Below are positions 35,984-44,916 of a DNA stretch of 64,000 bases, piece after piece (within the stretch, counting starts at the first letter, position 1; the number at the start of each line of letters is the position of its first letter). A program made the translations under genes and the position numbers. Where the stretch lies: positions 310,001 to 374,000 of the forward strand of contig AVDB01000002.1 of the NCBI GenBank assembly GCA_000472185.1, in the 5' to 3' direction. Below the pieces are notes generated by a model that did not search any database, was not told the origin of the DNA, and saw only the letters and a program-made list of their open reading frames with translations. This DNA comes from Rhodobacteraceae bacterium HIMB11. GTDB taxonomy: Bacteria > Pseudomonadota > Alphaproteobacteria > Rhodobacterales > Rhodobacteraceae.

Positions 35984-37321
35984 ATGCGCCTGTCCCGTTA
36001 TTTCCTACCTGTACTAAAAGAAAACCCAGCCGAAGCTCAAATTGTCAGCCATCGCTTGATGTTGCGTGCAGGCATGATCAAACAGGCAAGCGCGGGGATT
36101 TATTCATGGTTGCCCCTTGGGTTTAAGGTGCTGCGCAAGTTGGAAAACATCATCCACGAAGAACAGTTGCGTGCAGGCCATTTGCCAATCCAGATGCCAA
36201 TTTTGCAGGGCGCAGATTTGTGGCGAGAAAGCGGACGGTATGACGCCTATGGCGCGGAAATGCTGCGGATGAAGGATCGCCATGATCGCGATATGTTGTT
36301 CACCCCAACGGCCGAAGAATTGGTGACCGATATTTTCCGTTCGCACGTCGGATCCTACAAGGATTTACCAATGACGCTGTATCAAATCCAATGGAAATTC
36401 CGCGATGAAATTCGCCCGCGCTTTGGTGTGATGCGGGGGCGCGAATTTTATATGAAAGATGGCTATAACTTTGACCTGACGAAAGAAGACGCTCTGCATG
36501 CCTATAACCGCCATTTGGTCAGCTATCTGCGCACCTATGAACGCATGGGGCTTCAGGCGATTCCAATGCGGGCGGACAGTGGTCCGATTGGGGGCGATGA
36601 TACGCATGAATTCTTGGTTCTTGCGGATACTGGTGAATCCGAGGTGTTTTATGACAGCAAGGTCACGGATCTAAGCTTTGGGGATCGTGAAATTGACTAT
36701 GATGATCGCGCGGGCTGTCAGGGCGTGTTGGATGAATTCACATCGCTTTATGCACGTACCGATGAAACTCATGATGAGGCGCTGTTCAATCAGATCCCAG
36801 AGGAACGCCGCCGCGTTGCGCGCGGCATTGAAGTTGGCCAGATTTTCTATTTCGGGACCAAGTATTCTGAATCGATGAACGCTATGGTTCAGGATGCTGA
36901 GGGCAACAATGTGCCCGTCCATATGGGCAGCCACGGGATTGGTGTATCACGCCTGATCGGCGCATTGATCGAGGCGAACCACGACGATAACGGCATTATC
37001 TGGCCCGAAGGGGTCACACCGTTCCATTGCGGTATTGTGAACCTGAAACAGGGGGATGATGAGGCAGATGCCGCCTGCGATAGCCTATATAAATCCCTGA
37101 TCGCGCTGGGGCTTGATCCGCTTTATGATGATCGAAAAGAGCGGGCAGGGGGCAAATTTGCCACCATGGATTTGATCGGTTTGCCTTGGCGCATCACCGT
37201 TGGTCCCCGTGGTTTGAAAAACGGTGTGGTGGAAGTGACGAACCGTCGGACGGGTGAAAGCGAAGAGATGCCACCAGAACAGGCCGTTCAGAAAATTCAC
37301 GCGATTTATGCGGCAATTTAA
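35984..37321 (+). CDS. proS: prolyl-tRNA synthetase (short alphaproteobacterial form)
   Basis: 445 residues from ATG 35984 ([20 protein letters not shown]), with the class II motifs: [20 protein letters not shown] (motif 1), [20 protein letters not shown] (motif 2) and the late [15 protein letters not shown] (motif 3), then an anticodon-binding domain. The editing insertion of the long bacterial form is absent, as in alphaproteobacteria. The open frame extends 34 codons upstream but without similarity. A strong hairpin follows the stop. Confidence 0.93.
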   Translation: MRLSRYFLPVLKENPAEAQIVSHRLMLRAGMIKQASAGIYSWLPLGFKVLRKLENIIHEEQLRAGHLPIQMPILQGADLWRESGRYDAYGAEMLRMKDRHDRDMLFTPTAEELVTDIFRSHVGSYKDLPMTLYQIQWKFRDEIRPRFGVMRGREFYMKDGYNFDLTKEDALHAYNRHLVSYLRTYERMGLQAIPMRADSGPIGGDDTHEFLVLADTGESEVFYDSKVTDLSFGDREIDYDDRAGCQGVLDEFTSLYARTDETHDEALFNQIPEERRRVARGIEVGQIFYFGTKYSESMNAMVQDAEGNNVPVHMGSHGIGVSRLIGALIEANHDDNGIIWPEGVTPFHCGIVNLKQGDDEADAACDSLYKSLIALGLDPLYDDRKERAGGKFATMDLIGLPWRITVGPRGLKNGVVEVTNRRTGESEEMPPEQAVQKIHAIYAAI

Positions 37322-37327
37322 TCCTTG

Positions 37328-37353
37328 GGGTTCATCCTATGTGGGATGAACCC
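37328..37353. terminator. hairpin between proS and the DUF2332 pseudogene
   Basis: GGGTTCATCC and GGATGAACCC form a perfect 10-bp stem around 6 nt, directly after the proS stop and overlapping the last codons of the convergent pseudogene. It lacks a long T run on either side, so it may work as a bidirectional, weaker terminator. Confidence 0.55.
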
Positions 37354-38368
37354 AACTGATCCAGCGTCCGTGAAAATCCGCGCGTCCAACATCATGCACT
37401 TGGCCACCGGGCCAAAGTTGCAGGGTCAATCTTGCGCCATATAAATCATCTGTAATTTCCATGGACATATATCCCAAGGGTCTCTCAGGTGTCGCGCGTT
37501 TCCCCGTCTGGGCAAGCGCATGTGCGAATTTGTCCATACTCTCTTGTGGGAAATATTGCAGGGCGATTGTGTGGAACACGAAATGCAATGTGCCAGTGGG
37601 CTGTGCGTTTAGTCGATTTGGCAACCAATCTGCGGCATCTGCTTGTTTCACTTTTGTTGATTGATGGGGGGGCGATTTGTTTGACGCGGTCTAAGCGATC
37701 ACATTGACCTGCCCATGTATAGGACAAGAGCCTTAAATAATCCAAACGATCAACGGAGTTCAATGGATTGATGTCGACACCTGCTCGGTCGATAATTTTT
37801 AGCGGCTGTTTTGCAGGGATCACACCCATCCAGTCAGGGGACAGGGTGACAATCGGGTCATCCGCAGGCTGTAATGTGCGCCCAGCATTCAAGTTGTAGC
37901 GGTCCAGCAACAAATTAAATCCTGCACTTGCGCCCAACTCGCTTAGCATCACAGGCATTGGGTAACGTGACAGACAATAATTTAACCCTGCCAGTATCGG
38001 GGTGGCACGGCGCACTTCGTTGGTTTGCGGGGGGATTTCAACCACTCACGAATGAATTGTTCGTGTTGTTGAAAGGCGCCCAAAACCGCGTTCCACAAGG
38101 CCTGATCCGAGGCTGTGTTTGGCGGATACACCTCGACCAAGCCGTGGTTAATTTTATCAAGGACAAGCGCATGCAGTGCCGCGTCAAGGCGCAGGGGCAA
38201 AACACCACTGGTGACGCCTGCATCTTTTTCCCAATCTGCAAATAACCTCAGACACGCCTCATGCTGCGGACAGTTCTGGCCGATCATACGCATCAGGCGG
38301 GACATGAATGGGGATCCCAGCGTTGCGCACATTCTGGATTGTTCTAAAAAGGCTGTTTCAATACTCAC
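37337..38368 (-). pseudogene. DUF2332 family gene with two frameshifts
   Basis: Three minus-strand pieces in different frames join into one DUF2332-like protein. The first, MSIETAFLEQSRMCATLGSP to GAFQQHEQFIREWLKS, ends at a run of six C near 38031. The second continues with PPQTNEVRRATPILAG, MPVMLSELGASAGFNLLLDR and DPIVTLSPDWMG to APPSINK near 37655. The third gives KQADAADWLPNRLNAQ to the stop at 37337. A C7-to-C6 change explains the first break. The 5' part overlaps the pth stop by 4 nt as in an operon. Either a recent pseudogene or sequencing errors in homopolymers. Confidence 0.75.
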
Positions 38369-39048
38369 TTAAATTTATCAATCAGTTTTTGGATCGCTGT
38401 TCGGTCGTCCGGTGTCTGATTTAGAGACTGTTTGGGTTGAGTGTCAATTTTATTACGCACTTTTTGCGTGTTATGAGAATTTTTCTGCTGTTGTAGGGCG
38501 ACCGCGTTCATGAAGCCTGCAGTATCATCTGTGGCAAGTTTGGCGGCACCTTTGCCAATCCCACGCATCATGTCGTCGATCCAGTTTTGATCCGCTTTGG
38601 CGAAATCCCCCAACACGTATTGGGCCACGCGGTCTTTGTGGCCCGGATGCCCAATGCCCAATCTGATCCGTTGATAATCGGGTCCGATATGTTGATGGAT
38701 CGAACGCAGGCCGTTGTGGCCCGCATGCCCACCGCCCATTTTGACACGGCATTTTCCGGGTGCGATATCCAATTCGTCATGAAACACGGTGATGTCCGAT
38801 GGGGTCAGTTTGTAAAACCGCATGGCTTCCCCAACCGATTGCCCTGATAGGTTCATGAACGTTTGGGGTTTTAACAGAATAACCTTTTCCCCATCCAGCA
38901 CACCATCGCACAGCTCTGCTTGGAATTTATTGCGCCATGGGGAAAATCCGCTGTCGCTGGCAATTTGATCCACTGCCATAAAGCCGATGTTATGTCGGTT
39001 GTTTGCGTATTTGTTTCCTGGATTGCCCAGACCGACAAACATTAACAT
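38365..39048 (-). CDS. pth: peptidyl-tRNA hydrolase
   Basis: 227 residues from ATG 39048 (MLMFVGLGNPGNKYANNRHN), with the catalytic His in RHNIGF, then LKPQTFMNLSGQSVGEAM and VFHDELDIAPGKCRVK, all family motifs. The C-terminal 40 residues are a polar tail beyond the usual 190. The enzyme frees tRNA from peptidyl-tRNA that has dropped off the ribosome. It follows rplY on the same strand with a terminator between, the normal rplY-pth order. Confidence 0.93.
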   Translation of the reverse strand: MLMFVGLGNPGNKYANNRHNIGFMAVDQIASDSGFSPWRNKFQAELCDGVLDGEKVILLKPQTFMNLSGQSVGEAMRFYKLTPSDITVFHDELDIAPGKCRVKMGGGHAGHNGLRSIHQHIGPDYQRIRLGIGHPGHKDRVAQYVLGDFAKADQNWIDDMMRGIGKGAAKLATDDTAGFMNAVALQQQKNSHNTQKVRNKIDTQPKQSLNQTPDDRTAIQKLIDKFK

Positions 39049-39110
39049 GTCGCCTCTCCGATTTTTTCGCCCTCTTACGTATGTGAGGCATGCAAGGCAA
39101 TCGTGCAACA

Positions 39111-39138
39111 AAAAACGGGGCCCAATTGGACCCCGTTT
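39111..39138 (-). terminator. rho-independent terminator of rplY
   Basis: Minus strand: AAACGGGG T CCAA, then TTGG G CCCCGTTT and further T. Stem of about 12 bp with one mismatch, between the rplY stop and the pth start. Confidence 0.8.
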
Positions 39139-39160
39139 AAATTCAAAGCATGGCGCAGGA

Positions 39161-39796
39161 TTATTCTTCTGCGGCTTCTACTTCACCTTCTGCTTCGCCA
39201 CCCTCTTCATCATCGCTGGCTGATAGGCCAGATGGGGCCGCGATATTTGCAATGACAAAGTCACGATCGATTGTTGGCTTTGTACCTGCAGGAAGGTCGA
39301 CTGATGAAATTGTGACTGTGTCGCCGATTTGCAAACCTGATAGATCAACTGTGATCTTTTCAGGGATATCGCCCGCGGTCACAACCAATTCAACTTCTGG
39401 ACGCACAACTGTCAACATGCCACCGCGCTTGATGCCTGGAGCGGCATCTTCGTTGATGAACTCAACTGGGATGTACAGGTTGATTTTTGATGTGCGGCGT
39501 AGACGCATTAGGTCAAAGTGAATTGGAAGGTCTTTGACAACATCACGCTGAACGTCACGGCAGATAACGCGCACGTCCTCTTGGCCTTCAACTTGTAGGT
39601 TGAACAATGTTGACAAAAAGCGGCCTGCTTTCAGACGCTTGAACAATTCGTTGAATGGAACCTCGATTGCCAGCGGATCAACACCGCCACCGTAAACTAC
39701 ACCAGGTACCATGTTATCGCGACGTGCCTGACGAGCGGCGCCCTTGCCTGTCCCCGTACGCGCAGATGCGACTAGATTTGGAATTTCACCAGCCAT
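39161..39796 (-). CDS. rplY: 50S ribosomal protein L25 / general stress protein Ctc
   Basis: 211 residues from ATG 39796 ([20 protein letters not shown]), the long TL5/CTC form with an N-terminal 5S-rRNA-binding domain (residues 8-95, with [15 protein letters not shown]) and a C-terminal beta domain (100-185). The last 25 residues are very acidic ([15 protein letters not shown]). The protein binds 5S rRNA in the large subunit. The open frame upstream of the chosen start has no similarity. A terminator follows. Confidence 0.93.
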   Translation of the reverse strand: MAGEIPNLVASARTGTGKGAARQARRDNMVPGVVYGGGVDPLAIEVPFNELFKRLKAGRFLSTLFNLQVEGQEDVRVICRDVQRDVVKDLPIHFDLMRLRRTSKINLYIPVEFINEDAAPGIKRGGMLTVVRPEVELVVTAGDIPEKITVDLSGLQIGDTVTISSVDLPAGTKPTIDRDFVIANIAAPSGLSASDDEEGGEAEGEVEAAEE

Positions 39797-39943
39797 AATT
39801 AATCTCCTAAGTAATGGCGCGGGGTTCCTCCAAGGCTGTAACCCCACATGAAGGCTGCTCTATAGACGTGATTTTATAAATAGAAAAGCCCAAAAACCCT
39901 GATTATTTGGGTTTTCGGGCGGATTTCGCGGTCTGTTTTTTGA

Positions 39944-41107
39944 CTACTGCCAATCGCCACCAAAATTTTTCGGGATTAGCAATGTGTCGCGCGACACCTC
40001 ATCCATTGTGCGATGTCCACACAGCGCCATTGAGATATCCATTTCCTTGTGCAAAACCTCTAACGCCTTTGTGACGCCTGCTTCACCCATCGCGCCCAGG
40101 CCATAGATGAAGGTGCGGCCGATATAGGTGCCTTTGGCGCCCAATGCGACAGCCTTTAGAATGTCCTGACCCGACCGAATGCCGCCATCCATATGGACCT
40201 CAACCTTATCCCCAACCGCATCCAAAATGGCGGGCAGGGCCTTGATCGAGCTCAGTGCGCCATCCAACTGGCGTCCGCCGTGGTTTGACACGATAATTGC
40301 ATCCGCCCCTACGTTTAGGGCCATTTTTGCATCCTCTGCATCCAAAATGCCCTTTAGGATCACTTTGCCGCCCCATTCGTCTTTGATTTGTTTGATTTTG
40401 TCCCAATCCAATGTCGGATCAAACTGTTGTGCCGTCCAATCCATCAGGCTTGCTGGGTCCGACACATCATCCACGTGGCCAACGATATTGCCAAAAAAGC
40501 GGCGTTTGGTTTTCAACATTTCCAAACCCCATCCCCATTTAGTTGATAGGTCGATCATGTTTTTCAATGTGGGTTTGGGCGGGGCGGATAGACCGTTTTT
40601 CAAATCCTTATGCCGCTGACCCAAAATTTGCAGATCAAGCGTGATGACAAGTGCCGAACATTTCGCGTCCTTCGCCCGTTGGATCAGGCGCGACACGTAT
40701 CCCGTGTCCCGCATTGTATAGAGCTGAAACCAAAACGGCGCGGTCGTGTTTTCCGCCACATCCTCGATCGAACAAATCGACATTGTGGACAGGGTGAAGG
40801 GCACCCCAAATTTTTCGGCGGCGCGGGCGGCTTTTATCTCGCCATCGGCGCATTGCATGCCTGTCATCCCGACGGGGGCCAATGCGACGGGCATCGCCAC
40901 CTTTTGTCCGATCATTTCGCTTGCCGTTGAGCGACCCGTCATATCGACTGCAACCCGTTGACGCAGGCGCAATTGATCATAGTCAGAGGTGTTTTCGCGA
41001 AATGTTTGTTCTGTCCAGCTTCCGCTTTCGCAGTAATCATAAAACATTTTGGGGACCCGACGATGATAGATGTCTTTTAGGTCTTGGATGTTGGTAATGA
41101 CAGTCAT
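39944..41107 (-). CDS. lldD: FMN-dependent alpha-hydroxy-acid dehydrogenase (LldD-like)
   Basis: 387 residues. The FMN/substrate motifs are intact: VPKMFYDYCESGSWTEQTFR near residue 18, MPVALAPVGMTGM, FWFQLYTMRD, VSNHGGRQLDGALSSI with the catalytic His at about residue 275, and DGGIRSGQDILKAVALGAKG. This is the L-lactate dehydrogenase / glycolate oxidase family, oxidising L-2-hydroxy acids to keto acids at the membrane. L-lactate is the likeliest substrate. It is a single gene with a possible GntR-type operator upstream. Confidence 0.88.
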   Translation of the reverse strand: MTVITNIQDLKDIYHRRVPKMFYDYCESGSWTEQTFRENTSDYDQLRLRQRVAVDMTGRSTASEMIGQKVAMPVALAPVGMTGMQCADGEIKAARAAEKFGVPFTLSTMSICSIEDVAENTTAPFWFQLYTMRDTGYVSRLIQRAKDAKCSALVITLDLQILGQRHKDLKNGLSAPPKPTLKNMIDLSTKWGWGLEMLKTKRRFFGNIVGHVDDVSDPASLMDWTAQQFDPTLDWDKIKQIKDEWGGKVILKGILDAEDAKMALNVGADAIIVSNHGGRQLDGALSSIKALPAILDAVGDKVEVHMDGGIRSGQDILKAVALGAKGTYIGRTFIYGLGAMGEAGVTKALEVLHKEMDISMALCGHRTMDEVSRDTLLIPKNFGGDWQ

Positions 41108-41122
41108 GGCAATTTCCTTTGA

Positions 41123-41145
41123 ATTGGTCCTATTATTTTACCAAT
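41123..41145. promoter_or_regulatory. inverted repeat upstream of lldD
   Basis: ATTGGT and ACCAAT are separated by 11 nt, 16-38 nt upstream of the lldD start. TTGGT/ACCAA halves are typical of GntR/FadR-type (LldR-like) operators, but no such gene is in the window. Confidence 0.35.
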
Positions 41146-41164
41146 CCGACGATGATTGCAAACG

Positions 41165-41193
41165 AAAAACGCCGCCCAATAGGGGGCGGCGTT
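41165..41193 (-). terminator. rho-independent terminator of trpA
   Basis: Minus strand: AACGCCGCCC, CCTATT loop, GGGCGGCGTT followed by T residues. A perfect 10-bp stem 23 nt beyond the trpA stop. Confidence 0.85.
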
Positions 41194-41215
41194 CCAAAAT
41201 GCAATAAAACGTGGA

Positions 41216-42007
41216 TTATGCGCGGTGCGCGCCATCGGCCAATGATTTAACGAATGCCAGAACCTCTGCCGCGGATTTTCCTGCGCCCAATTCACTGACG
41301 ATTGCGGACCCCACAACGGCACCGTCCGCAATCGATGCGATTTCCTGGGCGCGTTCAGGCGTTTTGATGCCAAAGCCCACGATGACGGGCAAATCTGTTT
41401 GTGATTTGATGCGTGCCACCTCTGGGCCCACATCGCCTGCCTGCGCTTCTGCAGCACCAGTAATCCCTGTGATCGAAACGTAATACACGAAACCAGATGT
41501 GTTTTGCAAAACCTTGGGCAAGCGTTTGTCATCGGTCGTTGGCGTTGCAAGACGGATAAAGTTTAGTCCCGCGTTTTGCGCAGGGATGCACAGCTCATCA
41601 TCCTCTTCTGGCGGCAGGTCGACAACGATCAATCCATCAATGCCCGCTGCCTTTGCGTCGTTCAGGAATGTCTCAACTCCGCGGCTGTAGATCGGATTAT
41701 AATATCCCATTAACACGATTGGCGTGCTGTTGTCCGTTTCACGGAACTTGCGTGCCAAATCCAACGTGCTTTCCAACGTCATGCCCTGTTCCAGTGCACG
41801 TTGGCCGGCCAATTGAATGGTTGGACCGTCGGCCATGGGATCGGTAAAGGGCAAACCCAGTTCAATGATGTCAACGCCAGCCTCTGGCAATCCACGCACA
41901 ACCTCAAGCGAGGTGTCAAAATCCGGATCGCCCGCCATAACATAGGCCACGAATGCCTTTTTGCCCCCAGCATTCAGTCGGGCGAAGGTATCATCAATGC
42001 GTGTCAT
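41216..42007 (-). CDS. trpA: tryptophan synthase alpha subunit
   Basis: 263 residues from ATG 42007 ([20 protein letters not shown]). The catalytic Glu is in [20 protein letters not shown] and the catalytic Asp in the same segment (DPMADG). [23 protein letters not shown] and [11 protein letters not shown] follow as expected. The subunit cleaves indole-3-glycerol phosphate. trpB is not adjacent. The 57-codon open extension upstream has no similarity and is not part of the gene. Confidence 0.93.
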   Translation of the reverse strand: MTRIDDTFARLNAGGKKAFVAYVMAGDPDFDTSLEVVRGLPEAGVDIIELGLPFTDPMADGPTIQLAGQRALEQGMTLESTLDLARKFRETDNSTPIVLMGYYNPIYSRGVETFLNDAKAAGIDGLIVVDLPPEEDDELCIPAQNAGLNFIRLATPTTDDKRLPKVLQNTSGFVYYVSITGITGAAEAQAGDVGPEVARIKSQTDLPVIVGFGIKTPERAQEIASIADGAVVGSAIVSELGAGKSAAEVLAFVKSLADGAHRA

Positions 42008-42191
42008 CAAAAGTATCCCAGTGTTTGAGTTTGGCACAAACTGCCAGAGCAATGTGGGAATAACAATAGGGGCAATTGCGGAATTTCCACGAAAATCTAT
42101 CGAAAAAACCGCTGTGTGATCCTCTCTTGCACCAAGGGGGCAGAGCGCATAGAAGCACCCCATCGAAAATCTGTGCAAAAAGGGTCACATC

Positions 42192-43289
42192 ATGGGATTT
42201 AAAATGGGTATCGTTGGATTGCCAAATGTTGGTAAATCCACCCTATTTAACGCGCTGACAAAAACGGCGGCGGCGCAGGCTGCTAATTTCCCGTTTTGTA
42301 CAATTGAACCCAATGTTGGGGATGTCGCCGTTCCTGATCCGCGTTTGGACAAATTAGCGGCAATTGCCAGTTCAAAACAAATCATTCCAACCCGCATGAC
42401 ATTCGTCGACATTGCGGGTCTGGTCAAAGGCGCATCCAAGGGCGAAGGATTGGGCAATCAGTTTTTGGCCAACATCCGTGAAGTAGACGCCATCGCGCAT
42501 GTGCTGCGCTGTTTTGATGATGGGGATGTCACCCATGTTGAGGGGCGCGTTGACCCAGTTGCAGATGCGGAAACCATCGAAACCGAATTGATGATCGCCG
42601 ATATGGAAAGCATCGAGAAACGTTTGCAAAACCTATCGCGCAAGGTGCGCGGCGGCGACAAAGAGGCGGTTGCCCAAGAACGTCTGTTAAAAGCCGCGCT
42701 TGAGGCATTAGAAAACGGTGAACCTGCGCGCGCGGTTGAGGTAGATGCAGAGGACGCCAAAGCGTGGAAAAGTCTGCAACTGCTGACAACTAAACCCATT
42801 TTGTATGTGTCTAATGTGGATGAAGGCTGCGCCAAAGAGGGCAACGAATATTCTGCCGTAGTTGAAAAAATGGCGGCAGAGCAGGGGGCAGCAACCGTTT
42901 TGATTTCCGCCCAAATCGAAGAGGAAATCAGCCAGCTTGATGGGGACGAGGCTGAAATGTTCCTAGGCGAGATGGGCCTTGAGGAAGCAGGCCTTGATCG
43001 GTTGATCCGCGCCGGTTACGGCCTTTTGCGGCTTGAGACATATTTCACCGTTGGCCCAAAAGAAGCGCGCGCATGGACAATCCGTATCGGCACCGCCGCA
43101 CCCCAAGCAGCGGGCGTCATTCACGGAGATTTTGAACGCGGATTTATTCGCGCAGAAACGGTCGCCTATGAGGATTATATCGCTTGCAACGGCGAAAGCG
43201 GCGCGCGTGACGCAGGTAAACTACGCGTCGAAGGCAAATCCTATGTTGTTCAGGACGGGGATGTGATGCACTTCCTCTTTAACGCTTAA
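42192..43289 (+). CDS. ychF: redox-regulated ribosome-binding ATPase YchF
   Basis: 365 residues with the G1 motif GIVGLPNVGKSTLFNALTK, DIAGLVKGASKGEGLGNQFL (G3 and switch II), YVSNVDEG in place of NKxD (giving ATP preference), and a C-terminal TGS domain (residues 280-365, with YFTVGPKEARAWTI). The first ATG gives a short N-terminal MGFKMG. The protein is an Obg-family ATPase that binds 70S ribosomes and responds to oxidative stress. It precedes the tRNA-Ser gene used by the island. Confidence 0.95.
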   Translation: MGFKMGIVGLPNVGKSTLFNALTKTAAAQAANFPFCTIEPNVGDVAVPDPRLDKLAAIASSKQIIPTRMTFVDIAGLVKGASKGEGLGNQFLANIREVDAIAHVLRCFDDGDVTHVEGRVDPVADAETIETELMIADMESIEKRLQNLSRKVRGGDKEAVAQERLLKAALEALENGEPARAVEVDAEDAKAWKSLQLLTTKPILYVSNVDEGCAKEGNEYSAVVEKMAAEQGAATVLISAQIEEEISQLDGDEAEMFLGEMGLEEAGLDRLIRAGYGLLRLETYFTVGPKEARAWTIRIGTAAPQAAGVIHGDFERGFIRAETVAYEDYIACNGESGARDAGKLRVEGKSYVVQDGDVMHFLFNA

Positions 43290-43376
43290 AAATAAATGCA
43301 CATTTTTGGGGGCGTTTTGGATTTTTTCGCAATTCGCCCCTTGTCCCTTGTGGCGGAGCTAGATAAACCGGTTGAC

Positions 43377-43466
43377 GGAAACGTGGCCGAGTGGTCGAAG
43401 GCGCTCCCCTGCTAAGGGAGTAGGCGGGAAACCGTCTCGAGGGTTCGAATCCCTTCGTTTCCGCCA
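43377..43466 (+). tRNA. tRNA-Ser (anticodon GCT)
   Basis: The acceptor stem GGAAACG pairs with CGTTTCC; discriminator G and encoded CCA follow (43463-43466). The anticodon arm CTCCCCTGCTAAGGGAG gives GCT for Ser AGC/AGU codons, the long variable arm suits a class II tRNA-Ser, and GGTTCGAATCC is the T loop. The 3' end is the insertion site of the 14.9-kb island and stays intact because the repeat restores it. Confidence 0.96.
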
Positions 43467-43467
43467 C
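43453..43467 (+). repeat. left attachment-site repeat (attL)
   Basis: CTTCGTTTCCGCCAC at the tRNA-Ser 3' end is repeated exactly at 58388-58402, just outside the integrase gene. This is the core of the site-specific recombination. Confidence 0.88.
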
Positions 43468-43518
43468 TATCCTTCTATTAATTTATTTAAAACAATATCT
43501 TATGGGTATTGGTAAATA

Positions 43519-43547
43519 TTCGCCCCCACATTAGCCCCCACAAATTT
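43519..43547. repeat. tandem arm-type sites, left end
   Basis: Two GCCCCCACA units 12 nt apart form a 29-nt block that recurs with one difference at 58244-58272. It lies about 50 nt inside attL and fits binding sites for the N-terminal domain of the island integrase. Confidence 0.6.
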
Positions 43548-43552
43548 AGGGT

Positions 43553-43666
43553 TTAAGCCCAATATTCGCCGACAAATGTGCCATCAGCCCAGTAAATCTT
43601 ATACAGCTTCGTTCTGGGCTTAATGTTCTTTTCTAGCTTACTTATTCTTGCTTTGAAGTTACGCAT
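43553..43666 (-). CDS. 37-residue hypothetical protein
   Basis: Starts MRNFKARISKLEKNIKPR, a basic helical segment, and ends with YKIYWADGTFVGEYWA, probably two short strands. A weak GAAG ribosome site stands before the ATG. It is the outermost gene on the island's left end, next to the arm repeats. The WADGTFVGEYW ending looks like those of small phage/island proteins, but I do not recognise a family. Since it is so short, it may be a chance frame. Confidence 0.4.
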   Translation of the reverse strand: MRNFKARISKLEKNIKPRTKLYKIYWADGTFVGEYWA

Positions 43667-43685
43667 GGTTCTTCACTAAGATGTT

Positions 43686-44912
43686 TTAGTATCTTGAGCT
43701 AACTATCCAATTATCAAAATAGAAACTTTGGATATAGGTATCATTATCACGATAAGGGCCTATTCGTGCAGAACCTCTATCTTTCAGTCCAAATGGAACA
43801 GTTTTTAAACTATCCATGGATATAATTGTTTTTCCGTCCACAATAACCTCACAAAGACTGCCATCCCCAGTTTTAGATAATTTCCACTTCATCTTTATAT
43901 GATGCCATTTCCCATCTGTGAGATAGCCTTTATTTTTTAGCCTCACAGGTGCCATATAATATTTTACTCTGTTTACTTCCAAAAAATTTACACAGCTGAC
44001 CTCTCCTTTGTTAGTTGCATAAACGGCAACAGGTGGGTCAGTATTGGGGTAAACACCGTTAACTTTATTTGTATGGCCTTTGAATTGAGCTATTAACACC
44101 CGTCTGTTATAATTTTGTGGCCCATTGCTTCTGAATAAAAACTCCATTTCATATTGACGCTTTAACGGATGCAAATTTAGTTCAAGTTCAACCCGCTCAC
44201 TGTCTGTATCCCACTCTGACCGTGGTCCTTTGCAACAAATTATTTTTGCTACTCCGCAATCATCAGAAAAGTGCCTTGTTATTTTTTGTTGATGTATATT
44301 GTCGTGAAAGAACTTATTTCTTAGGTTACTTTTTTTATTAAAGTGATTTTTATATTCAGTTGAAAAGCCGTCAGGTTTTGAAAAATCTTTAATGGACACC
44401 TTTTCTAAATTCCTAATTACAGACTTACTTAAATTTCCATCGAACTTCTTGTTTTGCGCCGCATAGAATTGCGTTAAGATGTCAGTTGTTTTTTTGCCAA
44501 CAACTCCATCAATCAAGCCGACATTATAGCCTTGCTGCGATAACAATTCTTGTATTTTGCATACGTTTTTATCTGCAATTTGTATTTCTTGCTCTTCGGC
44601 ACTTTGACACAATTGTGGACCTGCATAGCCGAAGGTATCTTGATGTGCTTTTGAATTAACAGTTCTCCGAAGAGCTACTGCATGTTTTTTTTCAAAAGTC
44701 CCAGAGTATTCCTTCGATCGGCTAGCTAAAAATTCTTTTGCGGCTTTCTCTGTTTTTTTACCCCATAAGCCATCAATCGGTCCTGCATTAAAGCATAACT
44801 TTGTCAGATGCGTTTGAACTTCCTTTACATCTACACCTTCTGCCACACCTGCAATGAGGGGCTTGAGAGAAATCATCAGGAGTAGGGTGGCTGTGATAAA
44901 GAGTTTTTTCAT
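43686..44912 (-). CDS. secreted protein: two peptidoglycan-binding repeats plus polysaccharide-lyase-like domain
   Basis: 408 residues. A Sec signal peptide (MKKLFITATLLLMISLKPL) is followed by a PG_binding_1-type repeat (residues 27-64, VQTHLTKLCFNAGPIDGLWG) and a second one (about 115-152, IQELLSQQGYNVGLIDGVVG). Residues 190-408 resemble heparin-lyase-like jelly rolls (Polysacc_lyase): RSEWDTDSERVELELNLHP, YEMEFLFRS, WHHIKMKWKLSKTGDGSL with VIVDGKTI, and a late FDNWIVSS. The role may be cleaving a surface or environmental polysaccharide. It has no ribosome site of its own; the start is 4 nt after the preceding stop. Confidence 0.68.
   Translation of the reverse strand: MKKLFITATLLLMISLKPLIAGVAEGVDVKEVQTHLTKLCFNAGPIDGLWGKKTEKAAKEFLASRSKEYSGTFEKKHAVALRRTVNSKAHQDTFGYAGPQLCQSAEEQEIQIADKNVCKIQELLSQQGYNVGLIDGVVGKKTTDILTQFYAAQNKKFDGNLSKSVIRNLEKVSIKDFSKPDGFSTEYKNHFNKKSNLRNKFFHDNIHQQKITRHFSDDCGVAKIICCKGPRSEWDTDSERVELELNLHPLKRQYEMEFLFRSNGPQNYNRRVLIAQFKGHTNKVNGVYPNTDPPVAVYATNKGEVSCVNFLEVNRVKYYMAPVRLKNKGYLTDGKWHHIKMKWKLSKTGDGSLCEVIVDGKTIISMDSLKTVPFGLKDRGSARIGPYRDNDTYIQSFYFDNWIVSSRY
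44740..44912 (-). repeat. 173-bp direct repeat, copy 1
   Basis: This block encodes the signal peptide and first peptidoglycan-binding repeat of the lyase-like protein. It matches 46271-46443 at 171 of 173 positions (differences at 44745 and 44900), including silent positions, so the duplication or gene conversion is recent. Confidence 0.92.
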
Positions 44913-44916
44913 TTAG

